A DNA stretch of 43,654 bases from NCBI GenBank assembly GCA_051004015.1, contig JBPCKT010000035.1:1-43654 (forward strand), in the 5' to 3' direction. Made by a program: the position numbers and the translations under genes. This document shows positions 7,754 through 14,876 of this stretch, one piece after another. The stretch is from SXOA01 sp051004015 (GTDB lineage Bacteria > Planctomycetota > Planctomycetia > Pirellulales > Pirellulaceae). The first letter of the stretch is position 1, and the number at the start of each line of letters is the position of its first letter. The notes below the pieces were generated by a model. The model saw nothing but the letters and a program-made list of their open reading frames with translations, was not told the DNA's origin and did no database searches.

Positions 7754-8562
7754 TCAAACATCAAATGGAACACACCCGCTCAGCGCTGACGGACAAGCTG
7801 GAAGCGCTTGAACACCAGGTGGCGGACACGGTGACTGGCGCTGCCGAAACCGTGGAAAAAGTGCGGCAGACGGTGCAGGAAACAGTTTCTGGTGCCAAGG
7901 AGACGGTGGCCAACATGCAACATGCCTTTCAGGATACGGTCGATTCGGTCAAGGAATCCGTGCGCGAGACGGCCGAGTCCGTCAGCGAGACCCTCGATCT
8001 GCGCAAGCAGGTCCAGAAACACCCTTGGACCATGATGGCCGGAGCTACTGCCGTCGGATTCGGTGTGGGCGTGCTCGTGAGTCGCGTGGATGTGCCGGCA
8101 GCGGCCTCCGGCGCGGCGTCGTCGATGGCCTCTTCCGCGCGATCCCTGGCCAATGCTTGGAACAGTTCCGAAGGGGATCACAGTCCCGCCTGGACCGGGC
8201 CGCAACGAGAGCAGGGTTACGCGCGGCAACAGCCCGCGTCGTGCGAGGAAAGCCCCTGGATGCCAGCCGTCAACCAGCTCAAGGGCTTAGCGTTGGGCGC
8301 GATGTTCGGTGTGATGCGTGATGTGCTTTCCCAATCTCTGCCGGATACGCTGAGCGGCCAGGTCGGAGACGTGATTGACAAACTCACCACGACCATGGGT
8401 GGCAAGCCAATCGCCGGCAAGGTCTTGCCGGACTCGTGGAGTGCCTTCGGCCAACACGACCAATCGCGGGCTTCCCGTGAAAGCCGGGAGTTCAGGGATG
8501 GCAACGGGCAGAGCGGCTCGCGGCGTCCAAGACAACCGGCGATGGCGGACACTGAAGAATAG
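7732..8562 (+). CDS. DUF883/DUF3618-like membrane-anchored protein with long C-terminal tail
   Basis: A 276-residue product. AAGGAG at 7718-7723 lies 8 nt before the ATG, inside the previous gene. Residues 1-90 form a long Glu/Val/Thr-rich amphipathic helix that begins IKHQMEHTRSALTDKLEALE (DUF3618-like). It is rich in VKESVRETAESVSE-type repeats. A membrane anchor follows, KHPWTMMAGATAVGFGVGVL (about 97-118), the usual DUF883 signature. Unlike typical family members of about 100 residues, it carries another 155 residues with Ser/Ala-rich linker, a short hydrophobic helix (LKGLALGAMFGVMRDVL) and a disordered charged end. The tail has no domain I recognise. It is the third gene of the 6783-8562 cluster and is followed by a terminator-like hairpin. 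Confidence 0.7.
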   Translation: MDKESDVIKHQMEHTRSALTDKLEALEHQVADTVTGAAETVEKVRQTVQETVSGAKETVANMQHAFQDTVDSVKESVRETAESVSETLDLRKQVQKHPWTMMAGATAVGFGVGVLVSRVDVPAAASGAASSMASSARSLANAWNSSEGDHSPAWTGPQREQGYARQQPASCEESPWMPAVNQLKGLALGAMFGVMRDVLSQSLPDTLSGQVGDVIDKLTTTMGGKPIAGKVLPDSWSAFGQHDQSRASRESREFRDGNGQSGSRRPRQPAMADTEE

Positions 8563-8600
8563 TAGTCGACGAGGAATTCTCTTTATTCGACCATCAGTCT

Positions 8601-8637
8601 GGGTCTGGCGCATCTTCAGCGCCGGCCCTTTTTTTTT
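8601..8637 (+). terminator. Rho-independent terminator-like hairpin
   Basis: GGCGC (8607-8611) pairs with GCGCC (8619-8623) and an outer GGG pairs with CCC (8601-8603 with 8626-8628). Nine T residues follow (8629-8637). It sits 38 nt after the stop of the third cluster gene and before the DUF892 gene. Confidence 0.6.
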
Positions 8638-8694
8638 CCATTGACCGCAATCGCGATTGCGGCCTTCCCCACCTCTTTTTTGAAAGGTTGAACC

Positions 8695-9195
8695 ATGAAA
8701 TTAGGAACTTTGCAGGAACTCCTGACTGACGAGCTCAAGGATCTCTACAGTGCAGAGAACCAGCTCCTCAAGGCCCTGCCGAAAATGGCCAAAGCCGCTT
8801 CCAGCCCCGAGTTGAAAGCCGCATTTGAAGAACACCTGGAGGAGACCAAGGGGCAAGTGGACCGCCTGGTCACCATCTTCGAACAGTTGGAAGGAAGCCC
8901 CAAGGGTAAGAAGTGCAAGGCCATGGAAGGGCTGCTGGAAGAAGGGAGCGAGTTCATCGAAGCCGAAGGGGATGAAGCGGTGAAGGATGCAGGCTTGATT
9001 TGTGCCGCTCAGAAGGTTGAGCACTACGAAATTGCCAGCTACGGCTGTGCCCGCACGTTCGCCACGCTGCTCGGGCTCGACGAAGTGGCGAACCTCCTGC
9101 AAGACACACTCGACGAAGAAGGCAACGCCGACAAGAAGTTGACCGAACTGGCGGAAACCGTCATCAACGTCGAAGCTGCCACGGCGGAAGAATAA
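8695..9195 (+). CDS. Ferritin-like DUF892 protein (YciE/YciF family)
   Basis: A 166-residue, all-helical product with AAAGG ahead of the ATG at 8695. It begins with the family signature LQELLTDELKDLYSAENQLL, then KALPKMAKAASSPELKAAFE, HLEETKGQVDRLVTIFEQL, AAQKVEHYEIASYGCARTFA and LLQDTLDEEGNADKKL. Glu and His residues at E13, E20, E46, H47/E50, E112, H114 and E146-E147 (approximate) are placed like the di-metal ligands of ferritin-like bundles. Family members are induced by osmotic, desiccation or general stress in many bacteria; the reaction is not established. Next to two amphipathic DUF883-like proteins and a YqjE-like protein it supports a stress role for the cluster. It lies between two terminator-like hairpins, so it may have its own promoter. 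Confidence 0.88.
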   Translation: MKLGTLQELLTDELKDLYSAENQLLKALPKMAKAASSPELKAAFEEHLEETKGQVDRLVTIFEQLEGSPKGKKCKAMEGLLEEGSEFIEAEGDEAVKDAGLICAAQKVEHYEIASYGCARTFATLLGLDEVANLLQDTLDEEGNADKKLTELAETVINVEAATAEE

Positions 9196-9249
9196 GGTCG
9201 CGGGCCGCGTGGGGGCACGGCAGCTTGAAAAGCGGTCCCGCGAGCTTGA

Positions 9250-9296
9250 AGCCTTGACGGGGAAGCGAAGGATGCTATCCCGCCAAGGCTGTTTTT
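9250..9296 (+). terminator. Rho-independent terminator after the DUF892 gene
   Basis: AGCCTTG (9250-9256) pairs with CAAGGCT (9284-9290). After one mismatch the stem continues with CGGG against CCCG (9258-9261 with 9279-9282). GTTTTT follows. It lies between the plus-strand DUF892 gene and the end of the minus-strand acetyltransferase gene. Confidence 0.8.
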
Positions 9297-9312
9297 CACA
9301 CTCCCAAACTGA

Positions 9313-9732
9313 TTACAACAGATCCTTGGCCATTGTCTTGAGGTCCACCCGCTCGCGCCAGCCGGTGTGCTTCCAGTAAGCCGCGCCGTCTTCGTTTTCG
9401 GCTACGACGAATAGCGTGCAGCGGGCAATGCCTAGTTTTGTGAGAAGTGCGAGGCAGCGGTTGACTATAGCGCGGGCGATTCCCTGACGGCGATGGCTTT
9501 CGGCGACGGCTAGATGATAGAGATATCCCCGACGGCCGTCATGGCAGCAGAGAATCGCCGCCACAAGCCGGTCGCCGTCGCGGGCCACGCAGGAGAGGCC
9601 GGGATTGCGGGCGAGGATGCGGGAGAATTCTTCGGGGAGCTCCGTTGCGCGGACGCCGGGCGTGGAGTTCCAGAGGGCCATGACCGGGTGGTAATCGGCT
9701 TCAATGAGCTCGTGGATTTTCCAGGAATACAT
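9313..9732 (-). CDS. GNAT family N-acetyltransferase
   Basis: A 139-residue product from the ATG at 9732 (MYSWKIHELIEADYHPVMAL). The frame stays open for 38 more codons upstream, but those lie in a REP element and encode its typical SQAELGN peptide, so the longer start is rejected. The fold is plain: RLVAAILCCHDGRRGYLYHL gives strands 4 and 5, AVAESHRRQGIARAIV is motif A with the acetyl-CoA loop R-R-Q-G-I-A, and LFVVAENEDGAAYWKHTGW is motif B with the usual A-x-x-[FY]-Y/W-x-x-x-G-[FW]. The substrate cannot be read from sequence. It is the last gene in the minus-strand series starting at 14688 and is separated from the WD40 gene by REP unit A. Confidence 0.9.
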   Translation of the reverse strand: MYSWKIHELIEADYHPVMALWNSTPGVRATELPEEFSRILARNPGLSCVARDGDRLVAAILCCHDGRRGYLYHLAVAESHRRQGIARAIVNRCLALLTKLGIARCTLFVVAENEDGAAYWKHTGWRERVDLKTMAKDLL

Positions 9733-9747
9733 GGGGTCATGGTCCTC

Positions 9748-9861
9748 GTTCCCAAGCTCCGCTTGGGAACGCACGTTTCGAAGCTCTGCTTCGCGATTGC
9801 GACACTCGTGATTCGTGAAGCGGAGCTTCAAGACTTGTGTTCCCAAGCGGAGCTTGGGAAC
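9748..9861. repeat. REP unit A, four hairpins
   Basis: Two 23-nt palindromes (9748-9770 and 9839-9861, stem GTTCCCAAG/CTTGGGAAC) enclose two smaller ones (9779-9793, CGAAGCTCTGCTTCG; 9817-9829, GAAGCGGAGCTTC). The inner spacer is the most diverged of the three full units. It fills the gap between the WD40 and acetyltransferase genes. Confidence 0.9.
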
Positions 9862-9873
9862 AAGTTAAGTTGC

Positions 9874-10935
9874 TTACGCCGGAAACGTAAACACATGGAT
9901 CGGCGAGTTGTTCCCCTTATACTTCCCCTCCTTGTCCACGGGCCGGCCGTTCCCGTTGCTGCCGCCGTTGGTCGCGGCGACGGCGAGCCGCTTGCCATCG
10001 GGGTGCCAGGAGAGGCTGTGGCAGTTCTGCATTTGCTTGTAGGTGAGCAACGGGGCCGGCTCCTCGGGCTTTAGATAGATCAGTTGCCCCGATCCGGGCG
10101 TGCCGTAGGTGACGGCGGAGAGAAAGCCGTCGTCGTGGAACTGAAGGTCGGCGACGTAGCAGTCGTTCTGCGTTCCCAGGTCGAATTTTTGCTTTTGCAC
10201 ACCGGTGGCGAGATCGAACAGCAGCAGCGTGGGGATGCCGACGACCGTGCCGCCATTGACCGGCTTGGTGCCGCCGACTGCAAGTGTCTTGGCTTCCTTA
10301 TCGAGGGCCAATGAGAAAACGCCGCCTACGTCCTGCAGTCGCGAGAGCACATACAAGCTCGAAGCGTCAAACTGCCGGATGAGCGAGCCGTCGGTCTTCC
10401 AATGGCGGACGACGCCCCGCTCGTCGCCGGTGAGCAGCGTTCCATCCGGTGCGTACTTCAGGCAGAGGTTGCCAAACTCGCTTTGGGGAAACTCGAACTG
10501 CTTCGCGCCATCCTCGGCCGACCAGATCCGAACGAACCGATCGGCGGCGCAGCTCGCCACGGACTTGCCGTCGGGACTGACCGCGAGCGTCCGCACCCAG
10601 CCGTCATGCGCCTGATCGAGCTTCCACTTAACAACCGGTTTGTCGCCAGCATAGCCGCTCCAGCAGCAGATTTGGCCCCAGGAGTCGGCCGTGAAGAGTA
10701 GTTCTCCTTCAGCACGGAATGCAACTCCCTCCACCCAGCCGTGGTGTCCCTCCAGAGCCGGCAGTTCCGGCATTCCCTCGGCCGCCGTGTTCCACCGCCG
10801 CACACGGGCATCATAGCTGCCGCCGACAAGCACCTTGCCGCAGGGGCTGAACCTGGCCAGGCTCACCTGCGGCTCCGCGGTGATGACTTTGGCGTTTTTG
10901 AGTTCGTACTTCTTCAGCAGTTCAGTCGTATCCAC
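9874..10935 (-). CDS. WD40-repeat protein
   Basis: A 353-residue product from a GTG at 10935, chosen because AAGGAG (10942-10947, minus strand) lies 6 nt upstream; the frame continues into REP unit B but without coding sense. Blades are visible at LARFSPCGKVLVGGSYDARV, VEGVAFRAEGELLFTADSWG, VRTLAVSPDGKSVASCAADR (followed by FVRIWSAED), LCLKYAPDGTLLTGDERGVV, FSLALDKEAKTLAVGGTKP, and CHSLSWHPDGKRLAVAATNG. About six to seven repeats give one beta-propeller. No signal peptide is seen, so it is probably cytoplasmic. WD40 genes often accompany DUF1501/DUF1553 genes in planctomycetes (compare 31406-30513 here), but what this propeller binds is unknown. Confidence 0.9.
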   Translation of the reverse strand: MDTTELLKKYELKNAKVITAEPQVSLARFSPCGKVLVGGSYDARVRRWNTAAEGMPELPALEGHHGWVEGVAFRAEGELLFTADSWGQICCWSGYAGDKPVVKWKLDQAHDGWVRTLAVSPDGKSVASCAADRFVRIWSAEDGAKQFEFPQSEFGNLCLKYAPDGTLLTGDERGVVRHWKTDGSLIRQFDASSLYVLSRLQDVGGVFSLALDKEAKTLAVGGTKPVNGGTVVGIPTLLLFDLATGVQKQKFDLGTQNDCYVADLQFHDDGFLSAVTYGTPGSGQLIYLKPEEPAPLLTYKQMQNCHSLSWHPDGKRLAVAATNGGSNGNGRPVDKEGKYKGNNSPIHVFTFPA

Positions 10936-10947
10936 TGTCAACTCCTT

Positions 10948-11053
10948 GTTCCCAAGCTCTGCTTGGGAACACAAGTGTCGAAGCTCCGCTTCGAGTTATC
11001 GTGTGCGGGAAGCGGAGCTTCCACTCGTGCGTTCCCAAGCGGAGCTTGGGAAC
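10948..11053. repeat. REP unit B, four hairpins
   Basis: Outer palindromes at 10948-10970 and 11031-11053, inner ones at 10979-10993 (CGAAGCTCCGCTTCG) and 11008-11022 (GGAAGCGGAGCTTCC). It starts immediately beside the ribosome site of the WD40 gene and ends 10 nt from the stop of the RAYT gene. Confidence 0.92.
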
Positions 11054-11063
11054 GAGGTATCGA

Positions 11064-11600
11064 TCATCGCCAATCAGTCACTACATCGATTAATCCCGGC
11101 TGTCCAGCATAATTACGGGCGCTCGAATACCGCCAATGCAGTGGATCATCCACGTAGCCTCGCTCCACCGGATTGTTGTGGCTGTACTCTATTTTCTGCC
11201 ACATCATGTCGTCCCCTTGAATCTGCTCGGGATGGCTCCCCTCTTGCCAGACCTGATATTCGCTCTCCGCTTTGTGCGCTAGCTTCTGGAACTTCAGCTG
11301 CTTGAGCAGCACGTCGGCACTGCGATGTTCGAGGAGATCGACAATCTGGCGTGCCGTGTATGATTTGAAATTTTTGAGAATCGTTGGCAACTGCGGCGCT
11401 TTGACAATGGCATGTAAATGATTCTCCAGGATGACGTAGGCGAACAATTGAAAACCGCGTTCCTTCTGAAGGAATCGCCAGGAATCCAAGATGATGTCGA
11501 CTGCCTCGCGCCGAGTGAAGACCGCGAGCCAACCGACAATCGTGCAAGTGATGAAGTGCGGGTAGCCATCGTCGAAGATGCGGTAGCGAGAGCGGGTCAT
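11064..11600 (-). CDS. REP-associated tyrosine transposase (RAYT, Y1 HUH family)
   Basis: A 178-residue product with an ATG at 11600 and AGGTGA nearby. The N-terminus RYRIFDDGYPHFITCTIVGW matches the opening strand of Transposase_17/Y1_Tnp domains. The HUH metal site is in YVILENHLHAIVKAP (H-L-H), and the C-terminal YSHNNPVERGYVDDPLHWRYSSA carries the conserved Y-x-H-x-NPV motif with the likely catalytic tyrosine. These single-strand transposases act on REP palindromes and stay as single-copy genes beside them. Here REP unit B lies 10 nt after the stop and half unit C 25 nt before the start. The gene sits between a DUF1501 gene and a WD40 gene that are directly adjacent at the other DUF1501-WD40 locus (31418), which suggests that it inserted there. 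All key residues are present, so it may be active. Confidence 0.9.
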   Translation of the reverse strand: MTRSRYRIFDDGYPHFITCTIVGWLAVFTRREAVDIILDSWRFLQKERGFQLFAYVILENHLHAIVKAPQLPTILKNFKSYTARQIVDLLEHRSADVLLKQLKFQKLAHKAESEYQVWQEGSHPEQIQGDDMMWQKIEYSHNNPVERGYVDDPLHWRYSSARNYAGQPGLIDVVTDWR

Positions 11601-11625
11601 GAGTCACCTGCGTCACCAGCTTTCT

Positions 11626-11671
11626 GGAAGCGGAGCTTCCGGACGTGCGTTCCCAAGCGGAGCTTGGGAAC
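11626..11671. repeat. REP unit C, half unit with two hairpins
   Basis: Only the right half of the full unit: GGAAGCGGAGCTTCC (11626-11640) and the 23-nt palindrome at 11649-11671. Its orientation on the plus strand is the same as the other units. Confidence 0.9.
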
Positions 11672-11689
11672 GAGTAGGTTGCGTCCCTT

Positions 11690-12970
11690 TCATGCCAGCA
11701 GCTCCTTCACCGCGTGGCAATCATCATGGGCGATCGGTAGGGGCTGGCCGCCGTTGTCGTACTCGGTCTTGGCGGGGTCGATGCCCAGGGCGGTGAACCA
11801 GGTGTGGAACATGTGGCCGATGTCGTGTTCCTGGCTCGTGACCCAGGTCCCTTCAGCATTGGTTTCGCCGACGGCCAGGCCCCGCTTGATGCCGCAGCCG
11901 GCCATGACGAGGGACCAGGCTTCCGGCCAGTGGTCGCGGCCGATGTGGCCGTTGATGCGCGGGGTGCGGCCGAACTCGCTCATGGCGATGACCAGCACGT
12001 TGTCGAGCATCGAGCGGTCCGCCAGGTCCTGAACCATCGCCGCGAAGGCCTGGTCGAATTTGGGCATCAGGCTGAGGTGGCCGTTGAAGTTGTCCCCGTG
12101 CGTGTCCCAGCCGTAGCTGTTGACCTTGACGAAGGTGACGCCGGCTTCCAGCATCTTGCGGGCCTGCAGCATGTGGCGGCCGAACTCGTGCGTGCCGTAG
12201 CGCTCCACGTCCTTGGGATCGAACTTTGTGGTGTCAAACAGGTCCTGCCGCTTCATCAGCGTGCGAGCCACGTCGTAGACGTAGCTGGTCGCTTCGCCGA
12301 CTTGCTTGCGGCGGTTCTTGGCGTAGCGGGCATTGGCGGCGGCGCGGAGGGCGTTGCGTTCGTCGTCGTCGGCCGGCGTGACCGAGTCGTGCAGCACCAG
12401 GTTCTCCGGCGGCTTGCCGTCGCCGAAGGCGACCGCGCCAAACTTGGGTCCGAGAAAACCGGCGTCCTGATGGATGAAGCCGCTGCTGCCGGGCTTGACC
12501 CAGACATAGGGGGGCAAGCCGCTGTTTCCGGCTCCCAGCAATTTAGCAACGGCGGAGCCGAAGAAGGGATAGGTGACGCCGCGGTTCTTAGGGTCGCCGC
12601 GCTGGATGCGGGCGACGCCGGCGGAGTGCGAGTTGTCCTGGGTGCAGAGGCTGCGGACGATCGCCAGGTGCTGCATGATCTTGGCGGATCGCGGCACCAG
12701 TTCGCTGACATGGATACCGGGGACGCTGGTCGGAATCGCGCGGAACGGCCCGCCGAACAGCGTATTTGGCTTGGGGTCCCAGCTTTCGAGCTGGCTCATG
12801 CCGCCATCAATCCAGATGAACAGGACCTGCTTGGCCTTTTTCTTCATTTCCTCGGCCGCAACGGGATGGAGCAGGTTGGAAAGGCCGAGTGACCCAGCCA
12901 GACCCGCGGCCGCGCCGAGAAGCTGGCGGCGGGAGAAGGCGTGTTCCCAGGGGTTGCAGAGAGGATTCAT
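11690..12970 (-). CDS. DUF1501 family protein, Tat-type N-terminus
   Basis: A 426-residue product from the ATG at 12970 (MNPLCNPWEHAFSRRQLLGA). Upstream codons up to 13123 are translated REP sequence (SQAPLGN, RSQGDLGN) and are rejected. A Tat-like signal, FSRRQLLGAAAGLAGSLGLS, is followed by KQVLFIWIDGGMSQLESWDP, VRSLCTQDNSHSAGVARIQR, SYGWDTHGDNFNGHLSLMPK, VIAMSEFGRTPRINGHIGRD, HWPEAWSLVMAGCGIKRG and a closing TWFTALGIDPAKTEYDNG. The pattern is that of the DUF1501 family. It follows the DUF1549/DUF1553 gene ending at 13108, from which REP unit D separates it, and precedes the RAYT and WD40 genes. The gene order suggests one transcript from 14688. Confidence 0.93.
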   Translation of the reverse strand: MNPLCNPWEHAFSRRQLLGAAAGLAGSLGLSNLLHPVAAEEMKKKAKQVLFIWIDGGMSQLESWDPKPNTLFGGPFRAIPTSVPGIHVSELVPRSAKIMQHLAIVRSLCTQDNSHSAGVARIQRGDPKNRGVTYPFFGSAVAKLLGAGNSGLPPYVWVKPGSSGFIHQDAGFLGPKFGAVAFGDGKPPENLVLHDSVTPADDDERNALRAAANARYAKNRRKQVGEATSYVYDVARTLMKRQDLFDTTKFDPKDVERYGTHEFGRHMLQARKMLEAGVTFVKVNSYGWDTHGDNFNGHLSLMPKFDQAFAAMVQDLADRSMLDNVLVIAMSEFGRTPRINGHIGRDHWPEAWSLVMAGCGIKRGLAVGETNAEGTWVTSQEHDIGHMFHTWFTALGIDPAKTEYDNGGQPLPIAHDDCHAVKELLA

Positions 12971-13000
12971 GGCGATTTCGCTGGCGATGTTTTTTTGCTC

Positions 13001-13098
13001 GTTCCCAAGGTCTCCTTGGGAACGCAAGTGCCGAAGCTCTGCTTCGCGTTCGGGAAGCGGAGCTTCCAGACGTGCGTTCCCAAGCGGAGCTTGGGAAC
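13001..13098. repeat. REP unit D, four hairpins
   Basis: Outer palindromes at 13001-13023 (with a variant centre, GTCTC) and 13076-13098; inner ones at 13032-13046 and 13053-13067. It occupies most of the 137-nt gap between the DUF1549/DUF1553 gene and the DUF1501 gene. Confidence 0.92.
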
Positions 13099-13107
13099 GA
13101 GTTGTGT

Positions 13108-14688
13108 TTAGTGGTTCATGCAAAACTCGTTCGACGCCAGCAGGGACCAGAGCAAGTTGCGGATCGCGGTCTCGCGATTGGCGGCGTGCTTTGTCAAGTA
13201 ATCGGCGACGTCCTTCTTCTCTGCTTCGCTCGGCAGCCGGGTAAGGATGGAAAGATACATCTCCTCAGCCAGCTTGTCGGATTCGGGAGTCTTCGCCAGC
13301 CGCTCGGCCAGATTCCCGGGAGCCGGCTTGAGCCAGCCAAGAACGACGCTGTCGTTGAGGTAAAACAGGGCCGCCTTCACCGTCGGGCTGAACTCTACTT
13401 CCGGCTCGCGCGGCGGATTGGCGAAGGCTTTGGCGAACCGCTCTTGCAACTCATCGGGTTTGGCCCGGGCCGATTCGCCGGTGGCGGCAATCATGCTCGC
13501 CAGAAGCTGCTCCGAAGAGAGGGGCTTTTCGAGAGCGACACGGTAGCTGGCCCGCGGCGCTTCCGCGGCGGCATCGTCGGCTGCCTGACTGCCGCGCTGG
13601 TAGGTCTTCGACAGGGCAATCTCCCGCAGCAGCCATTTCATGTCGAATTTGTGAGCGGCAAGTTCATTTGCCAAAAGCTCGAGCAGCTCGGGATGCGACG
13701 GCGCATTCCCCGCGTGCTGCATATCGAGTGGTTGAACGAGGCCGCGGCCCAGCATCATCCACCACAGACGGTTGGCAATGTTCTTCTTGAAGAGCTGATT
13801 GTCCGGGGAAGGCAGTTGTTCGGAAAGGAGTTTTAGAGTGCTGAACTTGAGCTTGCCGGGGTTCTTGGTTTTGGGATCGGGCTTGACTTCCCATTCCTCG
13901 CCCCCGGCAAAGACGGGGATCTCGACTTCCTTCAGCCCGGGCAAATAAGGCCCGACCGTCTTGGGCTCCTTGACGAAGACCGACATGAAGTCGACCTTCT
14001 TCGTCAGCGGCTTCTCGCTGATGGCGGGAAAGGACTCTCCCTGGCGGAGCTGCGCCTGGCCGACGAAGGCGAATAGCCCTTGATAGTATTCCTGCTTGTA
14101 GTCGTCCACGAACAGATGGTCATGGCACTGGCAGCACTGCACGTCGATCCCCATGAACAGCCGGCCGACGTCCCGCACCATCCCCGGCACGTCCACCGGG
14201 TTCTGTCCGTAATTCTCCAGCCGCTTGGAGAAGAACAGTGCCGCTCCTCGGGTCGCCTGGTCCTCGGCGTTGGGATTGAGCAACTCCCTGGCCATCACGT
14301 CCCAGGGTTTGTTGGCGGCAAAGGACTCCTGCAAGTACTTCTGCCATTCCTTGTGATCCCCCAGCCTCTCCAGGAGCATGACGTGGAAGACCTGGCTCAT
14401 CCGCCGGGGATACTCGTCGCCGGCCAGCAGCTTGTCGATGAGCTTCTCGCGCTTGGCAGCATCCGGATCCGCCAGGAAGGGGCGGGCTTCCTCGACAGTC
14501 GGAATGCGGCCGGCAAAGTCGAGAAAGATACGGCGAAGGAATTCGGCATCGCCAGCCTGAGCGGCCACGGGTCCGTCCGCTTGGGCGTCAATCAGCCCAT
14601 CGATGCGATCGTGAATGGAAGAATCTTGCCCTGGCGCTGACAAAACCAATGAGAAAACGAGCGCGAATAGCAAAGCCATTCTCAGCAT
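13108..14688 (-). CDS. DUF1549 - DUF1553 secreted protein (no PSCyt1 domain)
   Basis: A 526-residue product from the ATG at 14688, chosen because the signal peptide MLRMALLFALVFSLVLSAPG starts there; 64 more open codons upstream show no protein features. DUF1549 spans about residues 45-260, with FLRRIFLDFAGRIPTVEEAR, KREKLIDKLLAGDEYPRRMS and a CxxCH site in DVQCCQCHDHLFVDDYKQEY, the only haem-type motif left. DUF1553 follows (about 290-520; NIANRLWWMMLGRGLVQPLD, LLREIALSKTYQRGS, and the closing LWSLLASNEFCMNH). Compared with the 1149-residue protein at 941 it lacks the PSCyt1 domain, the beta-rich insert and the coiled coil. It heads the minus-strand series with DUF1501. Confidence 0.92.
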   Translation of the reverse strand: MLRMALLFALVFSLVLSAPGQDSSIHDRIDGLIDAQADGPVAAQAGDAEFLRRIFLDFAGRIPTVEEARPFLADPDAAKREKLIDKLLAGDEYPRRMSQVFHVMLLERLGDHKEWQKYLQESFAANKPWDVMARELLNPNAEDQATRGAALFFSKRLENYGQNPVDVPGMVRDVGRLFMGIDVQCCQCHDHLFVDDYKQEYYQGLFAFVGQAQLRQGESFPAISEKPLTKKVDFMSVFVKEPKTVGPYLPGLKEVEIPVFAGGEEWEVKPDPKTKNPGKLKFSTLKLLSEQLPSPDNQLFKKNIANRLWWMMLGRGLVQPLDMQHAGNAPSHPELLELLANELAAHKFDMKWLLREIALSKTYQRGSQAADDAAAEAPRASYRVALEKPLSSEQLLASMIAATGESARAKPDELQERFAKAFANPPREPEVEFSPTVKAALFYLNDSVVLGWLKPAPGNLAERLAKTPESDKLAEEMYLSILTRLPSEAEKKDVADYLTKHAANRETAIRNLLWSLLASNEFCMNH

Positions 14689-14820
14689 GGCGGCAATCTC
14701 TAAGTGGCGGGGAGTATCGGGCGGGAAGTCGCATCGAGAGCGACTAATACTCAGTGTACGGACTCCAACAATCCGTGGGAAGCAAATTCCCGAGAAACTG
14801 CCCGTCAAAAATGGCCGCGC

Positions 14821-14845
14821 AAAAAAACGACCTGAAAGCAGGTCG
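14821..14845 (-). terminator. Rho-independent terminator after the lipoprotein gene
   Basis: On the minus strand CGACCTG and CAGGTCG (14828-14845) form a 7-bp stem with a 4-nt loop, followed by seven T (14821-14827). It lies 32 nt beyond the stop of the lipoprotein gene. Confidence 0.88.
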
Positions 14846-14876
14846 CGCTGGACTGATTCAAAATCCAGCCAGCCCG

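Noticed and set aside
9733..9846. N-terminal extension of the acetyltransferase (38 codons)
   Set aside because: The codons are translated REP palindromes; the GNAT domain is complete from the ATG at 9732.
9748..13098. REP units as Rho-independent terminators
   Set aside because: The hairpins lack T-tracts, occur as compound blocks, and lie between genes that appear to be cotranscribed; the RAYT gene explains them better.
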